A stretch of 64,000 bases of DNA from Nocardia niigatensis NBRC 100131 (GTDB lineage Bacteria > Actinomycetota > Actinomycetes > Mycobacteriales > Mycobacteriaceae). The notes beneath the pieces are model-generated. The model had not been told where the DNA came from, did no database searches, and was given only the letters and a program-made list of their open reading frames with translations. A program made the translations under genes and the position numbers. Every line of letters starts with the position of its first letter. Within the stretch, counting starts at the first letter, position 1. The DNA lies in the NCBI RefSeq assembly GCF_000308655.1, contig NZ_BAGC01000052.1, forward strand, positions 62,001 through 126,000, read 5' to 3'. Of the stretch, positions 7,526-17,006 are shown in pieces.

Positions 7526-8800
7526 TTACCGCGTCGCTGAACGCAGCACGGCCGACCCGTACCAGTGGCACACCAACAGCGCCAGCTCCACATCGAGCCG
7601 GTCGTCCCCGATCGGCCGGCCGCGGCGGGCGACCGCGCGGGCGACGCGATATTTGACCGAGTTGAAATGCAGATCCACTTCCGCGGCGGCGGCCTTGTAG
7701 CTGGATCCGGTTCGCAGGAACACCCGCAGGGTGTCGCGCAGGCGCGCGTCGTTCTCATTGTCGCCGGCCAGGTCGCCGAGCACCTCGCTCACCCAGGCCC
7801 GGGTTTCGGCCAGATCGGCGCTCAACAGGGCAGCGGTGACCAGACCGGGATCGCTCGCCGCGACAACGGCCGCGGTGGGCAGGCCGCGAGCCAGCGCTAC
7901 AGTCCGGGCGCGCTGGGCGCTGCGGTGCGCGTACCGGAATCCTTCGAGGCCCTGGCCAGGACCACCGATGGCGATATCCGGTCCGCTCTGGCGGGCGACC
8001 GCGAATTTCCGGATCTCGGCGACCGGGTCGCCGGGATCGGACCGATACGGTAACCACGCCCACGCGCTGACCTGATCGGCGGCGACGACCAGAGGATTCG
8101 ACGCGGCTCCGACAGCGTCGGCCAGTTCGCGGATCCAGCGTTGCAGCCGCGGAATAGCATCGCCGTCGGTCTCGGAATCGGAGTACCACAGCACCAACGC
8201 GACGTGATGCCAGCGCAGCGGATACCGGATGGCCTCGGTCACCGCGTCGACGTCGATACTGGTGCGGCCCTCGAGCACCTCGCGGACCCGAACGGCGCGA
8301 ATGCTGTTCTGATTCTCGAGCCAGCGGGCGCGCTCGTCGTCGTAGATGGCCACGACCTGCTCGGTGATCCGGTCGATGTAATCGAAGAGGATCTCGGTGA
8401 TCTGCTCGACGACGGTGATGCGGTCATTGGCCGGAATCGCCAGGGTATGCAGTTCCGCGAAGACCAGTTCGGTCATCCGGCGCTGCCCGAGACGATAGGC
8501 GCGAATCAGCGCTGTGGCTGGAACCCCTTGTTGCGCAAGACGTCTTGCGTACTCGACAGCGGCGGGCGGGGCCTGGATACCCGCGACCGGCAGGCTGTAG
8601 CGCAAAGCGTTCAGAATGGTCGCGACATTGGATTCGACGCTCGCGCCGAGAAGTTCGCCGGTGCGCGGATCGCCGCGCAGTTCGGCGATATCACCTTCCA
8701 GGAATGCGCGGATGGCCGTACTGACATCGGTGACCCGGTCGTTCATCCGGGCGGCTATCGCCGCGACGAAGCGCGCCGCGTCGACGTCGTCGTGACGCAT
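7526..8800 (-). CDS. PucR/CdaR-family transcriptional regulator
   Basis: 424 residues. ATG 8800 has GGAGG ten bases upstream, which favours it over GTG 8809. A long helical N-terminal sensor part (DVSTAIRAFLEGDIAELRG, QGVPATALIRAYRLGQRRM) is followed by a degenerate GGDEF-like module (DIAIGGPGQGLEGFRYAHRS). The C-terminal helix-turn-helix of the PucR type is LRVFLRTGSSYKAAAAEV then HFNSVKYRVARA. Such proteins bind DNA and respond to small molecules. It is divergent from the acyl-CoA ligase gene at 9002 with about 200 bp between, so it probably controls that gene pair. Confidence 0.88.
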   Translation of the reverse strand: MRHDDVDAARFVAAIAARMNDRVTDVSTAIRAFLEGDIAELRGDPRTGELLGASVESNVATILNALRYSLPVAGIQAPPAAVEYARRLAQQGVPATALIRAYRLGQRRMTELVFAELHTLAIPANDRITVVEQITEILFDYIDRITEQVVAIYDDERARWLENQNSIRAVRVREVLEGRTSIDVDAVTEAIRYPLRWHHVALVLWYSDSETDGDAIPRLQRWIRELADAVGAASNPLVVAADQVSAWAWLPYRSDPGDPVAEIRKFAVARQSGPDIAIGGPGQGLEGFRYAHRSAQRARTVALARGLPTAAVVAASDPGLVTAALLSADLAETRAWVSEVLGDLAGDNENDARLRDTLRVFLRTGSSYKAAAAEVDLHFNSVKYRVARAVARRGRPIGDDRLDVELALLVCHWYGSAVLRSATR

Positions 8801-9001
8801 GTTCGTCACACCTCCACCCTAGACCGGCGCCCATTTTCCGGGTCCCGATTCCCGATCTTCTTGTTCCCCGGAGACAAAAGCCCGGAATGACTTCATCACC
8901 GCGTGACAGCGCCCCGGAGACATCGGCCCTCGTACCGTGGTCCGCGTCACTGCGCCTGATTTCGAAGGCTTGGATCACTTCACCGCTGGCTAGGACTGCT
9001 G

Positions 9002-10471
9002 ATGAACTTCCCCGAACTACCGGACGCACGCGCCTTCGAGAATCCGCGGGCGCTCGCGATCACCGACGACACCGCGAAGCTGGACAACGCGGCGTTCCTC
9101 GACGCGGTCCTGCGCGCGGCGAGCACACTGCGCGCGGACGGCGTCCGTGCCGGCGACGTGGTCGCGGTCATGCTGCCCAACACCGCCGATCTGATCGTGT
9201 GCCTGTTCGCCGCCTGGCGGCTCGGCGCGGCCGTCACACCGATCAACCCCGCCCTGGTGCCCGCCGAGATCGCCTATCAGCTCGCCGACGCCAACGCGGT
9301 CGTCCTGGTCGCCGCGGAACCGATCGAGGATCTACCGGTGCGGACCATTCCGGTGCGGCACCTGGCTGTCGCCGAACTCGGCTCTTCGGACGAGAGCGCG
9401 GCATTCGACGATCACACACTGGCGCTGTTGATCTACACCAGCGGAACCACGGGCCGCCCCAAAGGCGTAATGCTCGACCACGCGAACCTGAACGCCATGT
9501 GCCACATGGTGATCGAGGCACTCTCGCTCGGGCCCGCCGATCGCAGCCTGCTGATCCTCCCGTTGTTCCATGTCAACGGAATCGTGGTGTCGGTACTCTC
9601 CCCGCTGCTCGCGGGCGGGAGCACCACCGTCGCGGGCCGCTTCCGCGCAGACGAATTCTTCTCCCGCCTCGAGACCAGCCGGGCGACCTATTTCTCGGCG
9701 GTGCCGACGATCTACACAATGCTGTCGGACCTGCCACCCGAGGTGCGTCCGGACACCTCGGCGGTGCGGTTCGGGATCTGCGGCGCTGCCCCGGCCAGTG
9801 TGGAACTGCTGGAGAAATTCGAAACCCGTTACGGCATAACGATTGTCGAGGGCTACGGACTGTCCGAAGGCACCTGCGCCAGCACACTGAACCCGCCGAC
9901 CGGCCTGCGCAAGCCGGGTACGGTCGGGCTGCCCCTGCCCGGACAGCGCATTCGCATCGCCGCCGACGACGGCACTCCCGCCGCCGAGGGCGAGACCGGT
10001 GAGGTGCTCGTGTCCGGACCCAATGTCATGCGCGGCTATCTGAACAAGCCCGAGGAGACCGAGAAGACCCTGATCGGCGGCTGGCTGCGCACCGGAGACA
10101 TCGGCCGCCTGGACTCCGACGGCTATCTCGTCCTGATCGACCGCGCCAAGGACATGATCATTCGCGGTGGGGAGAACATCTATCCCAAGGAGATCGAAAC
10201 CGCCGCCCATCGACTGCCCGACATCGCCGAGGCCGCTGCCGTGGGCCGCCCCGATCAGGTGTACGGCGAACAACCGGTGCTGTTCGTCTCGCTCAACTCC
10301 GGCCGCGAGCTCGCGAGCGCGGACATCGAGCGACATCTGCAGAAGTCGCTGGCGAAATACAAACTCCCCGCGGCCGTCACGGTGCTCGACACGCTGCCGA
10401 AGAACGCCGTCGGCAAGATCGACAAGCCCGCGCTGCGCCGCCTTGCCGCCCGAACCCCACTGACCGCATGA
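9002..10471 (+). CDS. Acyl-CoA synthetase / AMP-dependent ligase
   Basis: 489 residues from ATG 9002 with TAGGA just upstream. ANL-superfamily landmarks are all present: the phosphate-binding loop LLIYTSGTTGRPKG at 142-155, YGLSEG near 290, GWLRTGD and the catalytic lysine in PKNAVGKIDK near 472. It should activate a carboxylic acid to acyl-AMP and then acyl-CoA; the length is at the short end for fatty acyl ligases. The chain-length specificity is unknown. Its stop overlaps the next start by four bases, so the FAD oxidoreductase is translated from the same mRNA, perhaps acting on the same substrate. Confidence 0.9.
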   Translation: MNFPELPDARAFENPRALAITDDTAKLDNAAFLDAVLRAASTLRADGVRAGDVVAVMLPNTADLIVCLFAAWRLGAAVTPINPALVPAEIAYQLADANAVVLVAAEPIEDLPVRTIPVRHLAVAELGSSDESAAFDDHTLALLIYTSGTTGRPKGVMLDHANLNAMCHMVIEALSLGPADRSLLILPLFHVNGIVVSVLSPLLAGGSTTVAGRFRADEFFSRLETSRATYFSAVPTIYTMLSDLPPEVRPDTSAVRFGICGAAPASVELLEKFETRYGITIVEGYGLSEGTCASTLNPPTGLRKPGTVGLPLPGQRIRIAADDGTPAAEGETGEVLVSGPNVMRGYLNKPEETEKTLIGGWLRTGDIGRLDSDGYLVLIDRAKDMIIRGGENIYPKEIETAAHRLPDIAEAAAVGRPDQVYGEQPVLFVSLNSGRELASADIERHLQKSLAKYKLPAAVTVLDTLPKNAVGKIDKPALRRLAARTPLTA

Positions 10472-11913
10472 GCACCGCGACCATAGTCGGCAGCGGGCCC
10501 AACGGCTTGGCCGCCGCCGTCGAATTGGCCCGGGCCGGTGTGCAGGTGACCGTCCTCGAGGCCGCGAACGAGATCGGTGGCGGTACCCGCACCAGCGAGG
10601 CCGTCGTCCCCGGATTGCTGCACGACCACTGCGCGGCCACACATCCGATGGCGGTCGGTTCGCCCTTTCTGGCCGGGCTCGGCTTGGAGGAGTACGGGCT
10701 GTCCTGGCGCACAACGGAAATCGACTGTGTGCATCCGCTCGATGACGGCAGTGCCGGTGTACTGCGCCGGTCGGTCGAGCAGACCGCGGCCGAGCTCGGC
10801 GGCGACGCGACGCTGTGGCGGTTACTGTTCGAGCGGCCATCGGCCCGCTACGACGCACTGGCCCAGGACATCATGGGTCCGCTGCTGAGGTTCCCCCACC
10901 ATCCATTGACGCTGGCGCGCTTCGGTATTCCGACCGTGCTGCCGGCCTCGGCCCTGGCGCGGGCCTTCCGCGGCGATCAGGCCCGAGCCCTGTTCGGAGG
11001 CGTCGCAGCCCATGCTTTCCGGCCGCTGCACTACCCCATGACCTCCGCGATCGGACTGGGCATCCTCACAGCCGGACACCGCTACGGCTGGCCCGTCGCT
11101 GCGGGCGGTTCGCAATCGATCGCCAACGCCCTGGCGGCCTTGCTCGCCGACCTCGGCGGCACGATCGAGACCGGAATCCGCGTCGACACCGCGGCTCAGC
11201 TGCCGCCCGCCGACGTCACGCTCTTCGATCTCGCGCCCGAGGCGGTCGCCGGTATCCTCGGTGACCGTCTCCCGTCACGAATCGCCCGCGCCCTGCGCCG
11301 GTTCCGGCGCGGACCCGGGGCCTTCAAAATCGACTTCGCCGTGCAGGGCGGCGTGCCGTGGACCAATCCGGATGCGCGACGCGCCGGAACCGTGCATCTG
11401 GCCGGAACGTACGCCGAACTTGCCGCCAGCGAACGCGAGATCCACGCCGGACGGCTGCCGGAACGGCCGTTCGTACTGGTCGGGCAGCAATACCTGGCCG
11501 ATCCGCAGCGATCGGTCGGCGACATCCATCCGGTGTGGACCTACGCCCATGTACCCAACGGATACACCGGCGATGCGACGGCGGCGATCACCGCTCAGAT
11601 CGAACGCTTCGCACCTGGATTCAGCGAGCGCGTCATCGGCCGGACCGTCCGCGCAACCACCGCGATGGCCGCATACAACCCCAACTACGTCGGCGGCGAC
11701 ATCATGACCGGATCCAAGGACATTCGCCAGCTGGTATTCGGCCCCCGGATCACCTTGTCGCCGTACACGATCGGCGTGCCCGGCATGTACATCTGCTCGG
11801 CGGCCACCCCACCGGGACCCGGCGCCCACGGAATGTGTGGCGCCCACGCCGCGGGCGCGGCACTGCGGTACCTCCAGCAACGACGCCGGATTACCCACCA
11901 CCGCACTATCTGA
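10468..11913 (+). CDS. FAD-dependent phytoene desaturase-like oxidoreductase
   Basis: 481 residues, starting inside the stop of the ligase gene (ATGA). The N-terminus TATIVGSGPNGLAAAVELA is a GxGxxG dinucleotide fold with the following acidic residue in VTVLEAANEIGGGTRT. The C-terminus has the flavin-binding GMYICSAATPPGPGAHGMCG. This is the phytoene-dehydrogenase/CrtI-like branch of FAD oxidoreductases. No carotenoid genes are nearby, so desaturation or isomerisation of a lipid or acyl substrate is more likely than carotenoid synthesis. Substrate is inferred only from pairing with the ligase. Confidence 0.85.
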   Translation: MSTATIVGSGPNGLAAAVELARAGVQVTVLEAANEIGGGTRTSEAVVPGLLHDHCAATHPMAVGSPFLAGLGLEEYGLSWRTTEIDCVHPLDDGSAGVLRRSVEQTAAELGGDATLWRLLFERPSARYDALAQDIMGPLLRFPHHPLTLARFGIPTVLPASALARAFRGDQARALFGGVAAHAFRPLHYPMTSAIGLGILTAGHRYGWPVAAGGSQSIANALAALLADLGGTIETGIRVDTAAQLPPADVTLFDLAPEAVAGILGDRLPSRIARALRRFRRGPGAFKIDFAVQGGVPWTNPDARRAGTVHLAGTYAELAASEREIHAGRLPERPFVLVGQQYLADPQRSVGDIHPVWTYAHVPNGYTGDATAAITAQIERFAPGFSERVIGRTVRATTAMAAYNPNYVGGDIMTGSKDIRQLVFGPRITLSPYTIGVPGMYICSAATPPGPGAHGMCGAHAAGAALRYLQQRRRITHHRTI

Positions 11914-11937
11914 CGAATAGGTGATCACCATTCGGGT

Positions 11938-12624
11938 TCACGTCGTGGCAGCGAGACTCCGCTCGACGAACCGCTGGCAGGCCTCGATCGCCGCGGCGAG
12001 ATCGAAGGCGTCGGGCGCGATGAGGTGCTGGGCGGCCACGCCGCGGGCCATCCCGGTCAGCGCGACCGCGGTCGAGACCGGATCGATGTCGCCGGTGACG
12101 GTGCCATTGGCCTGGCCGGCCCGGAGCAGTTCCTCGACGCCGCGGCGGAATCGCTCGTCGTCGGTCGCGAAGACCGGGCGCAGCGGGGCCTCGGAAGGGA
12201 TCGCGGCGCCCCACATCACGAAGAACGCGCGCCCCGTCCGCGGATACCGGATCATGGCCTCGAGGTAGCCCCGGATCAGCCGCGACAGGACCTCGACGAC
12301 ATCACCGGGATCCCCGGCCGGGACAGCGCTGTCGTTCTCCTGGATGAAGCGCGCCTGAATGCGCTGTGCCAGTTGGTCGACCAGCGCGGCCTTGCTGCCG
12401 AAATGGTGATTGGCCAGGCCGCGGCTGTACCCGGCGACCTGCCCCAGCTCGGCCAGCGAGGTCTGGTCCACACCGCGCTGGGCGAACAGCTCCTCGGCGG
12501 CGTCCAGCAGCGCCTGCCCGGCCTGCGCGGAGCGCTCCTGCTGGGTCCGGCGCGGAGGCGGGGCCGCGGCACCCCCGGGGACCGTTTCCGTCCGCGCCAC
12601 TGACCTATCCGTGCGACCCGCCAT
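11938..12624 (-). CDS. TetR-family regulator
   Basis: 228 residues. The N-terminal helix-turn-helix follows a basic tail: LLDAAEELFAQRGVDQTSLA, then LGQVAGYSRGLANHHFGSKA. The C-terminal ligand domain contains MWGAAIPSEAPLRP. It begins 13 bases after the stop of the SDR gene and is on the same strand, so it is the last gene of the DUF35-thiolase-ligase-crotonase-SDR operon and probably represses that operon. A candidate operator precedes the operon at 17435-17450. Confidence 0.9.
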   Translation of the reverse strand: MAGRTDRSVARTETVPGGAAAPPPRRTQQERSAQAGQALLDAAEELFAQRGVDQTSLAELGQVAGYSRGLANHHFGSKAALVDQLAQRIQARFIQENDSAVPAGDPGDVVEVLSRLIRGYLEAMIRYPRTGRAFFVMWGAAIPSEAPLRPVFATDDERFRRGVEELLRAGQANGTVTGDIDPVSTAVALTGMARGVAAQHLIAPDAFDLAAAIEACQRFVERSLAATT

Positions 12625-12637
12625 GCGGCAACCCTAA

Positions 12638-13555
12638 CTAGCCCAGTCGCGACCCACCGTTCACGGGCACGACTTGACCGGTCACATAGTTCGACAGCGG
12701 CGAGCACAGCCAGAAGATGGCGTCGGCCGCCTCGCCGATGGTGCCGGTCCGGCCCAGGGAGACGAAGGGCATCGGCTTGGCGGCGTACATCTCCGCGTCG
12801 GTGGGCGGCACGTCGGGATCCACGGTGATGCCCAGCCGCCGCGCCTGCTTGGCCGGCATGCCGACCTGGATCTCGCGCCCGCCGGTGCGGATGACCTCCC
12901 GTTCGGACTGCGGCAGCCCGAAACGGGTCTGGATGACACCGAACGCCACCGCGTTGACATTGACGTGCATCGAGCCCCACTCCTGCGCCAGGGTGCGCAT
13001 CAGGCCCAGCACGCCGGCCTTCGCCGAAGCGTAGTTGGCCGCGCCGTCGAGTCCGATGAGCCCGGCCATCGAGGAGACCATCACCGTCTTGCGGTGGCGC
13101 AGTATGCCGTTCGCGGCATCGGCCTGGGCGGCGGCCCGGAAGACGGGCGCGCAGGCGCGCGCCAACCGGAAAGGCACCACCAGGTGGATGTCCAGCATGG
13201 CCTGGAACTGGTCGTCGGTCATCGAGTGGACGCGGCCGTCCCAGGCATAGCCGGCATTGTTGACCACGATGTCGAGACCGCCGTACCACGACTGGGCGTA
13301 GCTCACGAGTTCGTCGCACGCGCCCGGCGCGACCAGGTCGGCGACGAACGCGGAGGCGCTGCCGGCCCCGCAGGCGGCCTCGATCTCGGCGACCGCTTCC
13401 TCGGCCTTGGCCTTGTCGACCTCGGCGATGACGACCTTCGCGCCATTGGCGGCCAGCAAGGCCGAAGTGGCGCCGCCGATTCCGCGCGAACCGCCGGTGA
13501 CGATCGCGACCTGCCCGTCCAGCAGGGTGCTCCGCAGGGTGGGTTCGATCACCAT
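12638..13555 (-). CDS. SDR-family oxidoreductase
   Basis: 305 residues. The cofactor motif VAIVTGGSRGIGGATSAL is near residues 17-34, with NNAGYAWDG for the NNAG motif and the catalytic YASAK preceded by VMVSSMAG. It is longer than a minimal SDR (about 250 residues) because of an insertion near GVIQTRFGLPQSEREVIR before the C-terminal YVTGQVVPVNGGSRLG. It should oxidise a 3-hydroxyacyl-CoA or reduce a 3-ketoacyl-CoA in the pathway of the surrounding genes; this role is inferred from context. It is one base from the crotonase stop. Confidence 0.88.
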   Translation of the reverse strand: MVIEPTLRSTLLDGQVAIVTGGSRGIGGATSALLAANGAKVVIAEVDKAKAEEAVAEIEAACGAGSASAFVADLVAPGACDELVSYAQSWYGGLDIVVNNAGYAWDGRVHSMTDDQFQAMLDIHLVVPFRLARACAPVFRAAAQADAANGILRHRKTVMVSSMAGLIGLDGAANYASAKAGVLGLMRTLAQEWGSMHVNVNAVAFGVIQTRFGLPQSEREVIRTGGREIQVGMPAKQARRLGITVDPDVPPTDAEMYAAKPMPFVSLGRTGTIGEAADAIFWLCSPLSNYVTGQVVPVNGGSRLG

Positions 13556-13556
13556 G

Positions 13557-14327
13557 TCAGCGTCCCTTCCAGACCGGCGGACGCTTCTCGGCGAAGGCGC
13601 GCAGGCCCTCTCTCAGGTCCTCGGAATCATGTAGTGCGGCAACGTATTTCATTTGGTTCTGCCAGGATTCGGTATCGGTCCAGTCGAAGGAGTGCACAGC
13701 GATCTGCTTGCTCGCCCGCACCGCCAGCGGCCCGGCCGCCGCGACCTCGCACGCCAGTTCCAGCGCGCCCTCGACCGCCCCGCCCGGCTCGGTCAGCTTG
13801 TTGACCAGGCCGAGTTCGGCGAATCGGGTAGCAGGCCAGGCTTTTCCGGTGAGGATCAGCTCCATCGCGAGGTGATACGGAATGCGCTTGGGCAGCCGGA
13901 AGCACCCACCACCGACCGCCACCAGCGACCGCGCGGCCTCCGGCACGCCCATGGTGGCAGTGCGCGAGGACACGATCAGATCGCACGACAGGCACAGCTC
14001 GAGCCCACCGGCCAGGGCATGGCCCTCCACGGCGGCGATGATCGGCTTGACCGGCGGCTCGGCCATGATCCCGAACCCACCGCGCCGCTCGCCGACACCC
14101 ATGTCGCCGACCGCGGCGGCGATCAGGTCCTGACCGCTGGAGAACACGATGTCGGAGCCGGTGATGACGGCGCAGCGCAGGGAGTCGTCGTCCTCGTAGC
14201 GGTCGATCACCGCCTCCAGCGCGCGAGCGGTCGCGCCGTCGAAGGCATTGCGGCGTTCGGGCCGATTGATCCTGATGAGCAGGATGTGCTCCTCGAGCAC
14301 CTCGGTCAGCACGGTCGTGTCAGACAT
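13557..14327 (-). CDS. Enoyl-CoA hydratase/isomerase (crotonase) family protein
   Basis: 256 residues from ATG 14327, which has AAGGA ten bases upstream; GTG 14336 is an alternative but too close to that site. The crotonase fold is shown by INRPERRNAFDG, SSGQDLIAAA (first oxyanion-hole region) and AAVEGHALAGGLELCLSCDL (second). The glutamate in GVPEAARSLVAVGG occupies one of the usual catalytic positions. The gene overlaps the ligase stop by eight bases, so it belongs to the acyl-CoA operon. Hydration of an enoyl-CoA is the expected step. Confidence 0.9.
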   Translation of the reverse strand: MSDTTVLTEVLEEHILLIRINRPERRNAFDGATARALEAVIDRYEDDDSLRCAVITGSDIVFSSGQDLIAAAVGDMGVGERRGGFGIMAEPPVKPIIAAVEGHALAGGLELCLSCDLIVSSRTATMGVPEAARSLVAVGGGCFRLPKRIPYHLAMELILTGKAWPATRFAELGLVNKLTEPGGAVEGALELACEVAAAGPLAVRASKQIAVHSFDWTDTESWQNQMKYVAALHDSEDLREGLRAFAEKRPPVWKGR

Positions 14328-15861
14328 TGCGTTCACGTCCTTCCCAATAAGGCCGGCGCAGTTCGTGTTTGAGGACCTTCCCGGCCGGATTGCGGGGCAG
14401 GTCGTCGACGAAGGCGAATTGCCGGGGCCGCTTGTAGTTGGCCAGCCTGCTCTCCAGGTGTCGCAGCAGTTCGGCTTCCGTCAGCGTCGAATCCGGCGCG
14501 GTGACAACGCAGGCCAGCGGCTTCTCGCCGAAGTCGCTGTCGGGGATGCCGAATACCGCCGCATCAACCACCTGCGGATGCGTGACCAGCGCCTTCTCGA
14601 TCTCGGCCGGGTAGATGTTGACCCCGCCGGCGACGATCATGTCCTTGATCCGGTCGGTGATGAACACGAACCCGTCCACGTCGAGATGGCCGACGTCGCC
14701 GGTGCGGTAGAAGCCGTCCTTGATCACGTCCTCGCCGAGCGCGGGTCCGCCGAGGTAGTTGCGCAGCAGGATCGGGGTGCTGACCGCGATCTCGCCGGTC
14801 TGCCCGGCGGGCAGCCGATTCCACTGCTCGTCCACGATGGCGATCTCGACCCCGTCGAAGGGCAGGCCGCTGGTGCCGGGCTTGCGCAACTGATGCTCCG
14901 GCGCGGTGTAGCTGATCATGCCGGATTCGCTGGCGCCGTAGCTCTCCCAGAGCACGTCGTCGCCGAAGCGCTCGATCACCCACTCCTTCAGCGACTGCGG
15001 GACGGGGGCGGCGCCGGTGCCGAGCTGCCGCAGCGACGAGAGATCGTAGTGCGCGAGCACCTCGGCGGGGAGCTTCTGGATGCGCAGCAGCATGGTCGGG
15101 ACCGCGATCCAGGACTGCACGCGATGCTGGTCGATGAGTCGCAGCGCGGTTTCCGCGTCGAACGGATCGAGGGTCACCACCGTGCCGCCGTGCGCGCAGG
15201 TCAATGCCGCGATCGACGGCCCGGCGCCGTGGTGGATCGGCATGGTCAGCAGGGTCTGGACACCGTCGGGCTGGGGCGGGATGGAGCCGACGGACCGCAG
15301 GTAGCGCATCAGCCGCGCGGGATCGGTGATGGTGGCCGGGTCGGTCGGCGGCACCCCGCGCGGGCGGCCGGTGGTACCGGAGGTGTACAGCACCAAGGCG
15401 GCCCGCGCGGGCCCGAAACGTACTGGGGCGTCGGCTGTTTCGAGGAGATCCTCGAACCGGACCCCGGACGCGTCCGACTCCTGCCCGACGGTGATCAACA
15501 GTCCGACGGCGTCGGCGTCCCACCCGCTGACGTCAGCGTCGTTGCACGCCAGACCTTTCGCTCCACTGTCGCGAAGGATGTACATCACCTCGTCGGGCGT
15601 CAGCCGCCAGTTCACGGCCACCTGCGCCACCCCGAGCTTCTGCAGAGCGCGCTGGATCACGAACCATTCCGCCGAGAGCCGGAAGCGCATGCCGACGCGG
15701 TCGCCGGCGGTGAGCCCACGGCGGGCCAGGCCCTCCGCCACGCGGTCGGCGGCGTCGTTCCACGCCTTGTAGGTCAGGGTCGTGGAGCCGCTGATCACCG
15801 CCGGCTGGTCCGGCCGGTGGACGGCCCAGAATTCGGGAGAGCCGGTGTCGGGCTGGTCCAT
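14320..15861 (-). CDS. Acyl-CoA synthetase / AMP-dependent ligase (second copy)
   Basis: About 513 residues. Three consecutive ATG codons (15867, 15864, 15861) follow GGGGAGGA; the third has the best spacing, while the first overlaps the thiolase stop as ATGA. ANL motifs: LVLYTSGTTGRPRG, YGASESG, GFYRTGDVGHLDVDGF, and the catalytic lysine in PRNPAGKVLK. It should prime the pathway by forming the CoA ester of a specific acid. Sequence differs clearly from the ligase at 9002, so the two probably have different substrates. Confidence 0.9.
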   Translation of the reverse strand: MDQPDTGSPEFWAVHRPDQPAVISGSTTLTYKAWNDAADRVAEGLARRGLTAGDRVGMRFRLSAEWFVIQRALQKLGVAQVAVNWRLTPDEVMYILRDSGAKGLACNDADVSGWDADAVGLLITVGQESDASGVRFEDLLETADAPVRFGPARAALVLYTSGTTGRPRGVPPTDPATITDPARLMRYLRSVGSIPPQPDGVQTLLTMPIHHGAGPSIAALTCAHGGTVVTLDPFDAETALRLIDQHRVQSWIAVPTMLLRIQKLPAEVLAHYDLSSLRQLGTGAAPVPQSLKEWVIERFGDDVLWESYGASESGMISYTAPEHQLRKPGTSGLPFDGVEIAIVDEQWNRLPAGQTGEIAVSTPILLRNYLGGPALGEDVIKDGFYRTGDVGHLDVDGFVFITDRIKDMIVAGGVNIYPAEIEKALVTHPQVVDAAVFGIPDSDFGEKPLACVVTAPDSTLTEAELLRHLESRLANYKRPRQFAFVDDLPRNPAGKVLKHELRRPYWEGRERNV

Positions 15862-15863
15862 CA

Positions 15864-17006
15864 TCATTCCTCCCCGCGGGAAAGCACGTGTACCGCGCAG
15901 ACGGCGCCGACGCCCACCATGTGCGCCAGGCCGATTCGGGCGTCGGGATGCTGGCGCGGACCGGCTTCGCCGCGCAGCTGAGTAGTCAGTTCGGCGATCT
16001 GGCCCACGCCGGTCGGGCCGATCGGATGGCCCATGAACAGCAGCCCACCGGAGGTGTTGACCCCCACCCGGCCGCCGATATCGAATTCGCCAGCCGCCAG
16101 TGCGGCCGCGGCCTGTCCGGGCTCGCACATGCCCATGGCCTCGAGATAGATGAGCTCCTCCACGGTGAAGGCGTCGTGCAGTTCGACCAGATCCACCTCC
16201 TCCGCGCGCACCCCCGCGCCTTCCAGCGCCTCGGCGGTGGTCTCGGCGGTCAGGGCCGCGTCGAAATTCTCGGTGCCGTAATAGGTTTCCGACCGCAGCG
16301 CCGAGGATCGGATCCGCACCGCCCGATCCCGGTTCAGGCCGAGTTCCTCGATGGCCCGATCCGAGACGACGATGGCCGCCGCGGCGCCCTCGCCGATCGG
16401 ACAGCACTGCAGGCGTGTGAAGATGCCGCTGAGAACGGGCGGTGCCAGCACCTCCGCCAGCGTTCTGGCCCTGGGTCGCTGGGCATTCGGGTTCAGCGCG
16501 GCGTTGCGGCTGTTCTTGACCGCCACCCGCGCGATCTGCTCGGGCGTCGCACCGGTCTCGTGCAGGTAGCGCGAGGCCAGCAGCGCGAAGTGCGTGACCG
16601 GCAGCATCCGATCGCCGACCAGGTCCTCGAGCCCGGCGGCCCGGTTCGGCATGGTGACGTTCGAGGGCTTGTCGACGCCGACCGCGATGGCCACCTCGTG
16701 CACGCCGGAGGCCACGTCCAGATACGCCTGCCGGAAGGCGCTCGACCCCGAGGCGGAGGCATTCTCGACCTGCACCATCGGAATGCCGGTGGCCCCCAGA
16801 TGCCGATACATCAAGCGCGACAAAGCCATCGACGTCGTCGCCGTTCCCGTGTACGCGGTCTGGACCTGATTCCAGCTCATTCCGGCGTCGGCCAGCGCGG
16901 CCCGGATGGCCGTGACGCCGAGGTCGGTGTACGGCGTCCCGCCGGGCTTGCCGTAGGGGTGCAGCCCGACCCCGATCACCCAGGCGGGGCGCGCTCCCGC
17001 GCTCAT
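15864..17006 (-). CDS. Thiolase-like protein lacking the catalytic Cys (Ltp2-type aldolase candidate)
   Basis: 380 residues, SCP2/lipid-transfer branch of the thiolase fold. Where thiolases carry the nucleophile (usually ENACASGS) this protein has ENASASGSSAF, so Ser84 replaces Cys. The later ELHDAFT and GGLLFMGHPIGPTG motifs are kept. The neighbour immediately upstream is a DUF35 protein overlapping by four bases. In cholesterol side-chain degradation, Ltp2 is a Cys-less thiolase homologue that works with the DUF35 domain of ChsH2 as a retro-aldolase. By analogy this pair may cleave a beta-hydroxyacyl-CoA side chain; the substrate is unknown. Confidence 0.85.
   Translation of the reverse strand: MSAGARPAWVIGVGLHPYGKPGGTPYTDLGVTAIRAALADAGMSWNQVQTAYTGTATTSMALSRLMYRHLGATGIPMVQVENASASGSSAFRQAYLDVASGVHEVAIAVGVDKPSNVTMPNRAAGLEDLVGDRMLPVTHFALLASRYLHETGATPEQIARVAVKNSRNAALNPNAQRPRARTLAEVLAPPVLSGIFTRLQCCPIGEGAAAAIVVSDRAIEELGLNRDRAVRIRSSALRSETYYGTENFDAALTAETTAEALEGAGVRAEEVDLVELHDAFTVEELIYLEAMGMCEPGQAAAALAAGEFDIGGRVGVNTSGGLLFMGHPIGPTGVGQIAELTTQLRGEAGPRQHPDARIGLAHMVGVGAVCAVHVLSRGEE

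Noticed and set aside
7500..8890. Long plus-strand frames opposite the PucR gene
   Set aside because: They are mirror frames produced by the GC-rich wobble positions of the real minus-strand gene.
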